Origin: Brachycybe producta
Lineage: Eukaryota; Arthropoda; Diplopoda; Playtdesmida; Andrognathidae
Length of the DNA: 64,000 bases
Direction of reading: 5' to 3'
NCBI GenBank assembly: GCA_036925085.1
Contig: JAUPFP010000091.1
Location: forward strand, 124,001 to 188,000
A program made the position numbers and the translations under genes. This document shows positions 45,585 through 56,632 of the stretch, in pieces. The notes beneath the pieces are model-generated. The model was not told the origin of the DNA, ran no database searches, and was given only the letters and a program-made list of their open reading frames with translations. Every line of letters begins with the position of its first letter. The stretch's first letter is position 1.

Positions 45585-46240
45585 CGCCGATATTAGACTA
45601 GCAACTTTTAATGCAATAAAATGTGCAATGAGACATACAACTTCCTTGTTTATGGTGTGATATGACATGCAACTTGATAAAACATTCTTTTTAACTAGTG
45701 TCAAACTAAAGTCTCATTGAGTTGCACATGTTCAACTTTGAGAGACTTTTCAAGTAAACTTCCTTACAAACAACCAATCATGCCGTTTGCCGGAAATGAC
45801 ATATGGAACATTGAACGAATTCCCAATTTCATGACTTCCGGTTTATGAACTTCCTGTTAGTGGATCACAATATGGACACAAACCAAGGGGGCAGACATTG
45901 AACAGAAAATCATGTACAATTTTCACTAAGATTCACAGCAGATCGTGTGGATGGAAAGTCATTTTACTTTTTAGCTGCATTATATTGGATATCCAGAATA
46001 GAATTGAAACTTTAAAATTCAGTAAAACGCGGATTAAAAGTTGAAATGGCTTCCGATACCGTACGAGACTCACCCCGAATGTCGTCCCCTTGACATAAAC
46101 GAAGTTTTGAAAACTTGATTTGGAACTTAGGTTGTATAGGGTGATATAGAAGTTTATTACAAAGTTCTAGTTGCAAGTCACATCACGAGTTGCATTGCAA
46201 GTTGAATTGCATCAAAGTTGCTAGTTTAATAGGGGCTTTA
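45585..46240. mobile_element. MITE family M2, copy 1
   Basis: Ends 'cgatattagactagcaactttt' and 'agttgctagtttaataggggct' are inverse repeats. The interior has ACATTGAACAGAAAATCATG and CAGCAGATCGTGTGGATGG, shared with the other M2 copies. About 655 bp, no transposase. Confidence 0.78.
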
Positions 46241-47220
46241 GTTAGAAATTTTAAAAGTTTAATTTGAAACTAGAAAACTAAAAAAATGAAATATTGATAT
46301 TATTCAAGAATACATGTATTTATTTGATTATAAACATTTGTCGGCAATTTTAAATACAATTAGACGATGCATCGGCCAACTTAAACGTGGAAAAAACTGA
46401 ATATCAATTTTTTTTAACCTTCTTGTCTTATCCATTTAATCTTCTCGTTTAAAAAAAACCTCAACATTTCTTATAAAAGTTATTTCTAAAAACCCACGGC
46501 GACTAAAAATATAGCTTTAAGGACTCATTTTTTGTATCAAACTGCCAACTTCCCTTTAGCCGTAAACAACACCCTGTAGGGCCCTAATATTCAATTCCCA
46601 CCTACTTGTCAACAAGAAGAAGAAGAAAAACCCTAAAGGCCCTGTCACATAAACAGATGATTGAAGGGCCAGTAAGTTCAGTTTGAAGGCAAATAAACTT
46701 GAGTGAATGGAGCCTGAATCCCCTTTGATCCCCTACATCCGAAAAAGACGAAGAAGAAGAAGAAGAAAAAGTGAAATCTAAACTTGTGAAACTCTGAATA
46801 AAAGAATTGAATAGACAAGTTTAAGAAGGCAATTCTCATAGAGATCTCATTGTATTCATGCTCGGCTGTGTCCATATGTGAGTAGGATGCAAATAATAAA
46901 AATGTGCATTGAAATTGAAGGTCATGTCGGTTTCATCTTTTTATATACGCTTTTACACTATATACACACTTTATACTATTTGATTTTCACGCAAACAAGT
47001 GCCAATTTATAGCACTACTTGCGTCAAAAAGTCTACATTCAATTTCTATCTGAACATATTCATGTCTATTTGATGTAATAAAAAAACAACAAATATAAAA
47101 CATGACTTGCCCCCTTGAAAAAGAGCAATCAACGAAAACAGCAGTGTCTTGCTGTATATTGCATTGTAACCACTCAGGGGGAATGATTCTACGGTTTCGA
47201 TTTAATATTAACTTAAAAGT
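46241..47220. other. gene-free AT-rich stretch
   Basis: No recognised element. Frames at 46678-46875 and 46987-47256 show no domain. Confidence 0.4.
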
Positions 47221-47765
47221 ACTAGTGGGGTAACCCGTTATAAATGACCGGAGCAAAATACACAGGCAATTGTGCCCAGCATTAGAATTTCTTTTCCTCC
47301 GCCTTTTTATGGCGTCAGACCAAGTAACAAACCAATTAGAAATTGATGACAGTTATAAAAGGGCTGAGCAAAAGAAATTCTAATGCAAGGCACAATTGCC
47401 TGTGATAAACTGTAGTTTAATTTTGCAACTAGTATCCCCTCCCCTTTTTATGTTTGAAAGAGAAAATGAGTTTTTCATTTTCTCTGGTGTGCGCATGCGC
47501 GTCGTTTGTCCTTTCATTTCAATTTCAGTCACCCCCTCCCACTTTTTCTCATTCTCCCCCTTCTACACTTTCCAACTTTTTCCCCCCTCTCCAATTTAAT
47601 ATTATGAGGTTCTTGGATGGGGAGTGTGCAACATATAGTTGACCTTGAAAAAAACAGCGGTTCATTTATTCATTTAAATTTATATAAATTCCGACGTGCT
47701 TCACGGTTTTTGTCCTTGTTTGTGCAGCATTAGATCACACACACAGACCTCGCTTAATATACTGT
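47221..47765 (-). mobile_element. Helitron-like element, copy 6
   Basis: CTAG at 47222-47225, terminal hairpin with one mismatch, internal palindrome at 47278-47395, pyrimidine block, TTCTTGGATGGGGAGTGTG and a 5' end near 'cagacctcgcttaatata' (47745-47762). Confidence 0.77.
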
Positions 47766-47824
47766 ACATGTATATATATATAATTTTTTTTTTAAAAAAA
47801 TGTGGAAATCACTTAGTTAAAATT

Positions 47825-48163
47825 ATATATATATAATATCCCAGATCTGTGTGTGTGTGTGTGTGTAGTAACAAAACCATTGAAGCACGTCGGAATTTAT
47901 ATAAATTTGAATAAATGAACCGTTTTTTTTTTCTCTCTCAAGGTCAACTATATGTTGAACTCTTCCTTTGGAAAGTGTAGAAGGGGGAAGAGAGAGAAAA
48001 GTGGGAGGGGATGAGGGGAAAAGATTGGAAAGTGTAGAAGGGGGAGAAAGAGAAAAGTGGAAGGGGTGACTGAAATTGAAATGAAAGGTGTAAAAAAAGA
48101 CGCGCATGAGCACAATTGCCTGTGAATTTTGCTCCCGTCATTTATGACGGGTTACCCCACTAG
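47825..48163 (+). mobile_element. Helitron-like element, copy 7
   Basis: 5' side at 'aatatcccagatctgtgtg' with a GT run, conserved blocks (CTCAAGGTCAACTATATG, purine repeats), 3' hairpin at about 48134-48152 and CTAG at 48160-48163. It is followed after two bases by copy 8 in the same orientation. Confidence 0.8.
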
Positions 48164-48165
48164 TT

Positions 48166-48535
48166 AATTATATAATATCCCAGGTCTGTATGGGTATCTA
48201 TCTATCTATCTATCTGTTTCTGAAGTAATGCTGTACAATAAATGAACGGCTTTTTCTCTCAAGGTCAACTATATGTTGCACACTCCCCATCCAAGAACCC
48301 CATGAAATTAAATTGGAGAGGGGGATAAGGTTGGAAAGTGTAGTGGAGGAGAGAGAGAAACGTGGAAGGCGAAAGGGTGGAAAGTGTAGAGGGGAGAGAG
48401 AAACGTAGAGGAAGGAAAAAGGGGGAGGGGTGACTGAAATTGAAATGAAAGGAGTAAAAAAGGAACAAACGACGCGCATGCGCACAATTGCCTGTGAATT
48501 TTGCTCCCGTCATTTATGACGGGTTACCCCACTAG
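48166..48535 (+). mobile_element. Helitron-like element, copy 8 (tandem with copy 7)
   Basis: Starts 'attatataatatcccaggtctg', includes a short CTAT repeat, the CATCCAAGAACCCCATGA block, purine-rich repeats, GCGCATGCGCACAATTGCC and a perfect 3' hairpin with CTAG at 48532-48535. Its terminus is identical to copy 7, so they are recent relatives. Confidence 0.82.
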
Positions 48536-48663
48536 TTTAAAATAACTTACAAAATTTCTAGATTCATCATTTAAGTCTAGTTATATAATTCAACAGTTTA
48601 CATACACCTGATCTAAAAACTAATTACAAATTAACTTTGAAAGTTAAGGCAGTTTTATTAATG

Positions 48664-49207
48664 TTTAAGAGGACTCCATAAAAAATACTTGTGCAAATTC
48701 AAGGTAGATGGCGCCTGCAACCTCCATAAGTGGCAAACTACACTACTCGACAATTAGTTGAATTGGAATTCAACCTTTTTAGCTATAAAAGTGCGTCTAA
48801 AACAACCTTCATTATCAGCACGTGACAAACTTACCCAGACATACCCAGATTATGTTACCCAGATTAATTATAAGTGAAGAGAGAGCACATGTAGAAATAG
48901 CGACAATGCAATTAAAAGTTAGCCACGTGAGAAAAAAAAGGAAAGTGAATCAAGAGTTGAAGTGTCAGTATATTTCTATGGGAGGAAGAATCAGCATGTG
49001 ACAAACTTACCCAGAACATAATATAAGTGAAGAAAGATCACGTGTAAAAATAGCGATGATGCAATTAAAAGTTTGCCACGTGAAAAAAAAAGAAAGTGAG
49101 TCAAGAGTTGAAGAGTGTCTGTACATTTCTATGAGCGGAGGGCTAGTGGCGCCATCTAATGCTACACAGGAACAGAATAAATGAACTACTTGTATTCTTA
49201 AATGCTC
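48664..49207. mobile_element. MITE with TAGATGGCGCC inverted repeats, copy A (empty site)
   Basis: Ends TTTAAGAGGACTCC and ...GTATTCTTAA with subterminal TAGATGGCGCC / GGCGCCATCTA inverted repeats. The middle has an internal duplication (about 48820-48985 and 48986-49140). Copy B at 59118-60100 lacks that duplication and carries a solo LTR at the point corresponding to 48728 here. Confidence 0.7.
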
Positions 49208-49499
49208 CTCGGCCTTTTTAGTTCTATTCTGTTTTTGATGAGCAAAACTAATATATAATAATTAATATAATATAATATTTTTTTATTTGTCACTAAGGTG
49301 AAATTACAAATTCACAACTAACAAGAAACAAAATGTCAATCATACATCACAAGAAATTAAATAATACAAAAAAAAATTAATTCAATAAAATTCAATGACA
49401 TCAATAAAATACATCAGCCTTGCAAAAATCACTCAGTTGTAAAGCCTTATTTTTTTCTTTAAAACTATAAAAAGACAAACTGTTAGCCACATTATCTGG

Positions 49500-49991
49500 T
49501 TAAGATATTCCACAATGGTATAACTCTATTAAAAAATAGTGTTTTCTACGATTTAATTTTTGCGGCCTCAAAGCTATCCTCAAATTATGACTGCGTGTAA
49601 CTGTCGATGAGAATTTAATGCATGCCAGAAAATCCTCAGAACAATAAGCCAAAGCACATAAAATTTTATAAAAAAGATGTAACGATGCTTGTATTCTACG
49701 GACTCTTAATGAGTGTAGTTGTAATTGTAATAAACGGTCACAGTAAGATTTATTCTCCATACCTGGCAGCAACTTTGTAAACTTTTTCTGAACCCGTTCA
49801 ATTAAAATGGAGTTCCGTAAAAACATTGGCGACCAAAGAGGAACAGCACATTCAAGACTCAGATGGACAAACGTAACATAAGTCTTAATCAATACCCTGA
49901 TTGGACTATTTGCAAATATATGTCTAATAACCCACAATTTCTTGAGAGCTTTATTAGAGATAGATTGGCAATGGCTACTAAAGTTTAGCAT
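49500..49991 (-). pseudogene. LINE C C-terminal region
   Basis: 163-residue frame after the RT (KALKKLWVIRHIF, TYVTFVHLSLECAVPLWSP, RVQKKFTKLLPG), in a different frame from the RT piece because of a shift near 49985. Sequence downstream to about 49260 is AT-rich 3' UTR. Confidence 0.85.
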
Positions 49992-50960
49992 CTGTCAACA
50001 CCCCTAGATCCTTAACCTCAGACACCCTTTTAATCCTAGTATGCCCAATAAAATATTCTCCATCCAGGGTTTTAGTCCCAACACCCAAGACAGAACATTT
50101 CCCTACATTTAGCTCCATTCCATTAATAGATAACCATTGAAAAACATTTGTTAGTGTCATTTGCAGATTAATTGGATTAGAGCTAAAACATTTCAAATCA
50201 TCTGCAAATAAATAAATTTTAGTATCACCAAAACCCCTTGGGACATCATTCATAAAACAACCAAACAATTTGGGTCCCAAAATGCTTCCCTGAGGTACTC
50301 CACTATCCATTTGTACCCATTGCGATACACTAGTCCTGATTCTTACTCTTTGCTCTCTATTAATCACAAATGCAGATACCCAGCTTAACAATAAATTATC
50401 AAATCCCAATGCAGACAGTTTATAAAGTAACCGGTCATGAGGAACCCTATCAAAAGCTTTAGTTATATCTAAAAATAAAACATCCATACCAATACCTGAA
50501 TCCACTATCTTCGAATAAGTCTCTAAACATTCAATTAATTGCATTGTTGTAGATCTACCTGGTAAAAAGCCGAATTGCCTTTCATAAACTATACCCGTCT
50601 GCACCATATGTTCAATAATTAAATTACCTATTTATAATACCCTTTCCATAATTTTACAACATATACAGGTAATTGAAATAGGACGATAAATACTAGGACC
50701 AGTTGGGACACCAGACTGATATATCGGGATAACCTCTGCCTTTTTCCAAATAGCTGGTAAAACACCCTTTAATAGACTTAATCTAAAAAAAAGCACAATG
50801 GGTTTGCTAAAAGATCGGAACAATACTTCAAAATCACACCAGGAAGTTCATCCGGGCCACATGATGCATCTTTCTTAATAGATTTAAGTGAATTGTAAAC
50901 TGCTTCTGCAGTGAACATGTAGAAAAGACCCAAATTTACATACCCCTCCTGTCTATTCAT
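49978..50960 (-). pseudogene. LINE C reverse transcriptase
   Basis: Pieces at 50778-50960 (KKDASCGPDELPG), 50632-50823 (WKKAEVIPIYQSG, YRPISITCICCKIMERVL) and 49978-50607 (ERQFGFLPGRSTTMQLIE, VLFLDITKAFDRVPH, DSGVPQGSILGPKLFGCFMN, and the catalytic FADD). There is a frameshift near 50815 and an in-frame TAA just after MERVL near 50632. The core otherwise looks well kept. Confidence 0.9.
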
Positions 50961-51061
50961 AATATGTCCTGTAAAATTCTGAGTAAAAGATTGTTTGAGT
51001 TGATTGCATAAAATAACCGCTATATCCCCATCATCAGTACAAATACCTCCATTAGTATCTT

Positions 51062-51550
51062 TTAAGGCTGCAATTCCAATTCTGGATTATAGAAGAGCCT
51101 TTGTGACCCACTTTCTACTACCGCCAACTCTTCCTTCGATAAAAATAATTTTGTTTGATAATCACATTGATTAGCAGTTTTCTTATATAATGATAAATCT
51201 TCTTCCTCATTAGTAATTTTCCATTTTTGCAATAACAGTAACATTTTCTTAAACAAAGAGTGCAAATATTTAGAAAACTTATGCTTAAATGGTAAACATT
51301 TAGTATATGGAGCCCATCTATCAATACAGGGCATAAGTAAATTCACAAAAGTAGTCCAAATTAGGTCAACGTCATCAATATCCGATAAAACTGACCAGTT
51401 TATATTAAGGACATCCTTATAAATTAGTGATAAATTAAGTTCATTAAATCTCCTTCTGTAAATTGCTTGAGAATTATTATTAAAAGTTCCAAATATTGAA
51501 AACCCTATTGTCATATGAGGGGGGAATCGGAATGACAGAAAGGTAGGCAT
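51062..51550 (-). pseudogene. LINE C linker region
   Basis: 162-residue frame between endonuclease and RT with RFNELNLSLIYKDVLNINW and 'WAPYTKCLPFKHKFSKYLHSL'-like sequence, shifted by one frame relative to the endonuclease frame. Such a hydrophobic/basic linker is usual in CR1/Jockey ORF2. Confidence 0.75.
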
Positions 51551-51993
51551 GATGTAATAAAACCAAGATCATTAATTGAGTCAGTAAAAATCAAAGATAG
51601 GACATTAGTACCTCTGATTGGAAAATCAACCAGCTGAGACAACGCAAGCTCATTCATCCCAGAAACAAAATCCCCATCCAGTGCACTGTGACTGCTGAGG
51701 TTAGCCCAATCAATACCAGGACGATTAAAATCTCCCACCAAAACGTTGTGAACAGTATTACTACAGACCTGATGAATACTATTTAATAAAACATTGGTAT
51801 ACTCCATAGACATTGCATTAGCTGGACTCTGATACACTATCGTCAGACGAAAACCTTGATAAGGACTTGTAAGGTCTACACTTATACATTCGCAACCAAC
51901 ATCAGATGTAACTTCAATAGCTGCTTTCAAAGAATCCCTAAGGATCATGCAGACAGTTGATTCTTGTTTTAGAAAACAAGAAAGGTATCTCAA
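51511..51993 (-). pseudogene. LINE C endonuclease remnant
   Basis: 160-residue frame with VGDFNRPGIDW and the LSLIFTDS segment near the C-terminal side of apurinic-type endonucleases of non-LTR elements (usually 'LDLvfT'). The catalytic residues of the N-terminal half are absent with the missing 5' portion. In a live element this domain nicks target DNA. Confidence 0.85.
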
Positions 51994-52101
51994 TCACTTA
52001 TGAGTAATTTGATGTTGATATCTTATAAAATTAACCATATTTAATCAGTTTGAAAACTACCCAACTTTAAGCAAAAAAAAATGTTTTTAAACTTTAAAAC
52101 A

Positions 52102-52602
52102 CTTTATTACACTAGCAACTTTTAATGTGCAATGTGACAAACAACTCCCTTGTTTATAGTGTGATATGACATGCAACTTTTATCAAGTTGCATGTCCTAT
52201 CACACTATACAGTATATTGCACATGTTCAAATTTGAGAGACTTTTCAAGTAAACATTCTGTCAAACAACCAACCATTCCGTTTACCGGAAATGACATATG
52301 TAACATTGAACAAATTCGCGGTTTCATGACTTCTGGTTTATGAACTTCCTGTTAGTTGATCACAATATGGACACAAACCAAGCGGGGCAGACATTGAACA
52401 GAAAATCATGTACGATTTTCACTAAGATTCATAGCAGATCGTGTGGATGGAAAGTAATTTTATTTTTTAGCTGTATTTTACTGGATATCCAGAATAGAAT
52501 TAAAATTTTAAAATTCAGTAAATCGCGGATTAAAAGTAAAATGGCTTTCGGTGTGCATTGCAAGTTGAATTGCATTGGAGGCTGCTAGTGTAATACCGGC
52601 TT
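52102..52602. mobile_element. MITE family M2, copy 2
   Basis: 'tattacactagcaactttt' to 'gctagtgtaataccggcttaa', with TATCAAGTTGCATG palindrome and the ACATTGAACAGAAAATCATG block. About 500 bp. Confidence 0.8.
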
Positions 52603-53424
52603 AATATAAAGAGTTTATTTTGAAAGCCATCAACATGAAAATACTATGAAGTCATTCAGCTAAAACCCGTTTCCAAAACAACTTTCAATTTTCTCGTTAT
52701 TGTTGGTCTTCTGAAATGCAAAAATAACCAAGATATATGAAAATCAGCTGTTCATAAAAAATGAATGAAAGTGTAGTATGTGCATTTAAAAAAACAAATA
52801 CGCTCGTAAGTCTCTAGATTGCCCAATGTTCAAGTTAAAAATGTTCCTTCCTGTTAAATATCAAATGTCCATGCAGAACTTTTTTTTCTTTCCCTATTTA
52901 ATGTCTAACAACCAATCTACTTATTCATCAGAACTAAATACGTAAACATAGAGTAGGTTCAACTTCATACAAAAACACGATCAAATTACATTTCAAATCT
53001 AAAATAACAGTTGATTATAAATATTAAAAAAACGGAAGTGCTCAAAAATAGGAAGTACTTCAAATGAAAAAAAAAAAGAATGGGTTTTCAATGTCTCTTT
53101 AATCAAAAATACAACAACAGCATCAAATTTGTATTGTTGATGCTGAAACGGACACGCAAAAGAAAAACGACAAACATTTCCGGCATCTTCCCCAAATAGA
53201 CCAACAGAAGAGAAAAAAATCAAACAAGTTGAGAAAAATGTCATAATACATGTAATATCTTCTGTTTCTGACATCTCGCTCAGACATAAGGCTTATTACA
53301 TACATATTTGTATGCTACAATATTTACATGTAATTATAAAAGCTGTCATTGCATTATTTTCTTCTTCTGTAAAACTGAAGTAAACGAAGAAAAAGCCAAG
53401 TACAGACTCGTCAAAGTGTTATTT
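52603..53424. other. gene-free AT-rich stretch
   Basis: No recognised element; frames at 52999-53305 on the minus strand show no domain. Confidence 0.4.
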
Positions 53425-53959
53425 AAAGCCGGTATTACACTAGCAACTTTTGATGCAATTCAACTTGGAATGCAACCTGTGATGTGACTTGCAACTAGAA
53501 CTTTGTAATAAACTTCTAAATCACACTATATGCAACCTAGTTGCCAATCAAGTTTTCAAAACTTAGTTTATGTCAAGAGGTCGACATTTGGGTGAATCTC
53601 GTATCGTATCAAAAGCCATTTTAACTTTTAATCCGCGTTTTACTGAATTTTCAAATTTCAATTCTATTCTGGATATCCACTAAAATGCAGCTAAAAAGTA
53701 AAATGACTTTCCATCCACCCTTGGTTTGTGTCTATATTGTGATCAACTAACAGGATGGCCTGATTGTTTGTTTGTCAGAAAGTTTACTTGAAAAGTCTCT
53801 CAAAGTTGAACCTGTTCAACTATGGATGAGACTGAGTTTGACACTAGTTGAAAGGAAAGTTTTATCCAGTTGCATGTCATATCACACTATAAACATTGAA
53901 GTTGCATGTCACATTGCAAATTTTATTGCATTAAAAGTTGCTAGTGTAATACCGGCTTA
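53425..53959. mobile_element. MITE family M2, copy 3 (best termini)
   Basis: Termini AAGCCGGTATTACACTAGCA and TGCTAGTGTAATACCGGCTT-type are clean inverse repeats (about 30 bp). Interior is inverted relative to copies 1 and 2. About 535 bp. No transposase. Confidence 0.85.
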
Positions 53960-54372
53960 AAGAAAACAGAAATGCAGGGTGTCCAACCAAAAAAACTACG
54001 GAGTTTTAAATGAAATTTATTTTCTATTTGGACAACCACATGGATGGTGTTTTGAGCATATTTGTGAAACTACTATAGCCAAGTTTTTAGTTCAAGTGCT
54101 GCCAAACAGATAGCACCACAGACACATCAACTTTTGTCCTATGGATGTGCTAACATAATTACCAAATTCCGTTTTGATGTCTGCAGGGCCGTTAAATGGT
54201 GCACATATTTACTTTAGTAATACTGTGTATATGCTACATACATCTTCTCTTCGAAACATCATTAACTAAATACCATTTAAACTCAGGAGTTCTTTTCGTA
54301 CACTCCGTATACTGTGTCAGCTTAGGCTTTGTCCTCTACCAGAAAACCGTTTGATAAGCAAGCTGAAGATAT
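53960..54372. other. gene-free stretch
   Basis: Nothing recognised. Confidence 0.4.
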
Positions 54373-54783
54373 GTTTTGTTTGTTTGTTGTTTAACGTCGC
54401 CAATCAACATGGAGGTCATTTCAGAGACGTACAAGACAATTCAATACAAAGTAATTAAACAGACAATTAGAAATCGGGAAAAACAGAAGTTGGCTCCGCC
54501 CTTTTTATGACGAACGCAACTTCTAATTGGTTGGTTATGTAGTTTGACGTCACACACCCTTTTCAACGTGGAACCACACAACAAACCAATTAGAAGTTGC
54601 CAGTCGTCATAAAAAAGGCGGAGCCAACTTCTGTTCGTCCCGATTTCTAATTGCCTGTAGTCAATAATCAACACAAGCCATTATCAAACAAGTCATAATC
54701 AAATACAAGCCATTTTTTCCAATATTCAAAGCAATTCAAACGAAAATACATCAGGACAACAACAGGATTCGAACCTGGAACAC
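54373..54783 (-). mobile_element. SINE-like remnant interrupted by an M1 MITE
   Basis: Read on the minus strand, 'ccaggttcgaatcctg' (54760-54775) resembles a tRNA-type B box (GGTTCGAATCC), and the other end at 54373-54395 reads GACGTTAAACAACAAAC followed by AAAC repeats, a tail typical of mollusc SINEs. No A box is visible at the expected distance, so the head is truncated. The M1 MITE at 54458-54660 sits inside. The tRNA match alone could be chance. Confidence 0.5.
54458..54660. mobile_element. MITE family M1, copy d
   Basis: ACAATTAGAAATCGGGA ... GATTTCTAATTGCCTGT, palindromic, with TGACGTCA in the centre and CTCCGCCC/GGGCGGAG-type arms. About 200 bp, nested in the SINE-like remnant. Confidence 0.82.
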
Positions 54784-54842
54784 TCTGTAGAACACGTTTA
54801 TTATTTAAATGCATTTAAATTATCAGGTGTGTACTAGGTATA
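54784..54842 (+). repeat. 59-bp inverted repeat, left arm
   Basis: Identical in inverse orientation to 56574-56632, starting TCTGTAGAACACG and ending GTGTGTACTAGGTATA, with ATTTAAATGCATTTAAAT inside. The outer and inner flanks of the two arms do not match, so the repeat is sharply bounded. Confidence 0.93.
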
Positions 54843-54866
54843 TACAATACCTTGTACACACATGAG

Positions 54867-55172
54867 TTAGGGCAAATGTCCCTTTAGGGCAAATGTCCCT
54901 TTAGGGCAAATGTCCCTTTAGGGCAAATGTCCCTTTAGGGCAAATGTCCCTTTAGGGCAATATCTCCCTTTAGGGCAATATCTCCCTTTAGGGCAAATGT
55001 CCCTTTAGGGCAAATGTCCCTTTAGGGCAAATGTCCCTTTAGGGCAATATCTCCCTTTACGGCAATATCTCCCTTTACGGCAATATCTCCCTTTACGGCA
55101 ATATCTCCCTTTAGGGCAATATCTCCCTTTAGGGCAAATGTTTCTTTAGGGCAAATGTTTCTTTAGGGTAAA
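54867..55172. repeat. 17-18-bp minisatellite containing TTAGGG
   Basis: About 17 units of TTAGGGCAAATGTCCCT and the variant TTAGGGCAATATCTCCCT. Each unit can fold (AGGGCAAATGTCCCT type). Variants occur in blocks, as expected of unequal exchange. Not a CRISPR array (no spacers) and not telomere repeat, though each unit carries TTAGGG. Confidence 0.93.
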
Positions 55173-55198
55173 TTGTTTTAGGACAAAAACTTAATCAG

Positions 55199-55648
55199 AT
55201 TGAAATTTAAATGAACTGCTTTTTTCTCATGGTCAACTTTATGTTGCACTCTCCCGATCCAAGAATCCAAACAATAGTAAGGACAGGCAAGTAAAGACAG
55301 TAAAATACAGTCGTTTTCCCCGCCTTTTTATGAGGGCCAGCAACTTTTAATTATTTTGTTATGTCGTCTGATGTCACATGCCCCGTTCTTTTCAATTTTG
55401 AATTGGTTGTTATTTGGTCTGACGTCACATGCCCCGTTCTTTTCAATTTCCAATTGGTTGATATTTGGTCTGACAGTCATAAAGGGGCGGGGCACACGAC
55501 TGTATCTCCCTGTCTTCACATACCTATAACAATATTAAGGTGCTTATAAAAAACACAAGTGGTCAAGGCGAATTGCTTCATGACAACCGGACAGTCACAC
55601 AAAAAGAAACTAGATGCTCCCGTCATTTATGACGGGTTACCCCACTAG
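55199..55648 (+). mobile_element. Helitron-like element, copy 9
   Basis: Begins at the 'taaatgaactgcttttttctc' block, includes 'atccaagaatcc', a variant palindromic core at 55299-55520 (CCCCGCCTTTTTATGA...TCATAAAGGGGCGGGG), and a perfect 3' hairpin with CTAG at 55645-55648. The 5' end is truncated. Its core differs from other copies, so it is a separate subfamily. Confidence 0.75.
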
Positions 55649-56055
55649 TTATTAAATAAAGATTAATTGATAGTTTGAAACTATTTTAATAAATTAATAA
55701 ATAGACTGAAACATCTAACAATGGAAATAGAAAATGCATAGGTGAAGACGCCATTTTCCATTCAGATTTATGACCACAAGGTGGCGTACGGTCAAGTTAA
55801 CTTTGTCTTGCATTCACACTAAATAATGTGTAGGCTACATATGGGTAATAAGGCTACCTAAGCAAAGCTAACATTTGACATTGACCACCATCTAGTGTGT
55901 GTTCTCACAACTTTTATACATAGGCTAAGTCCTTAGCCTGAGCTACATGAAGGTTGTGAGAACTAGGCATAAGCCACTATAATCTTTGAGGGCAAACGAT
56001 AGTCTAAGGTCAGACACTCTCAAACTGTGTGATACAGTGCCTACGGTGCGCCTGA
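55649..56055. other. gene-free stretch
   Basis: Nothing recognised. Confidence 0.4.
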
Positions 56056-56057
56056 CA

Positions 56058-56262
56058 GGCATTTAGAAATCGCGACGAACACAAGTTGGCTACGCCCTTT
56101 TTATGACTACCGGAAACTTCTAATTGGTTAGTTATGTAGTATGACATCAGATGCTCCGCCCTTTTCAACATCAAACCACACAACAAACCAATTAGAAGTT
56201 CCTGGACGTCATAAAAAGGGCGGAGCCAACTTGTGTTCGTTTCGATTTCTAAATGGCTGTAT
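56058..56262. mobile_element. MITE family M1, copy e
   Basis: ACAGGCATTTAGAAATCG ... CGATTTCTAAATGGCTGT, about 205 bp, with flanks GTGCGCCTG and ATGCGCCTT that look like an imperfect 8-9 bp target duplication. Confidence 0.8.
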
Positions 56263-56573
56263 GCGCCTTTGACGAACTCACAATGGCGCCGCAGTTGTTT
56301 GCAGTCCTAACACTGCTTAATAAACAAAAATTGGGAAACCTCTGGTCTATAGGTTACAAATGCAATAAGCCAAATAGAAACTCGCAGGGTCAGATCGGCT
56401 CACCTCACAGTTAATTCAATATCTGATACTGTAGTCTGGAGATGAACACGTGAGGTGAACTCAAGCTGCACTTTCTCCTTAACTCTTATGATTTAGCAAT
56501 CGGTTAAATAATCGCGTTCCTGAGAATGAGTTTTACATTGTAAATTTCTATGTGGGCGGCGCCCTTACTCCCT
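56263..56573. other. gene-free stretch
   Basis: Nothing recognised. Confidence 0.4.
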
Positions 56574-56632
56574 TATACCTAGTACACACCTGATAATTTA
56601 AATGCATTTAAATAATAAACGTGTTCTACAGA
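56574..56632 (-). repeat. 59-bp inverted repeat, right arm
   Basis: Exact inverse of 54784-54842, 1.73 kb away. Possibly a pair of target-derived or terminal repeats of an element whose interior now holds the minisatellite, Helitron copy 9 and M1 copy e. Confidence 0.93.

Larger units (their letters stand above)
49260..51993 (-). mobile_element. Jockey-superfamily LINE with partial endonuclease (LINE C)
   Basis: A different non-LTR element from A and B, reading on the minus strand from about 51993 to about 49260. It holds part of an AP-type endonuclease, a linker, the reverse transcriptase and a C-terminal region. Several frameshifts and at least one in-frame stop interrupt it. The N-terminal part of the endonuclease is missing (5' truncation near 52000). 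Confidence 0.9.

Noticed and set aside
54755-54780. tRNA gene
   Set aside because: Only a B-box-like word is present; no A box, anticodon arm or acceptor stem could be drawn.
54867-55172. Possible CRISPR-like array
   Set aside because: Units are contiguous without spacers and the context is eukaryotic; it is a minisatellite.
54867-55172. Interstitial telomere repeat
   Set aside because: TTAGGG occurs once per 17-18 bp unit and not as contiguous hexamers.
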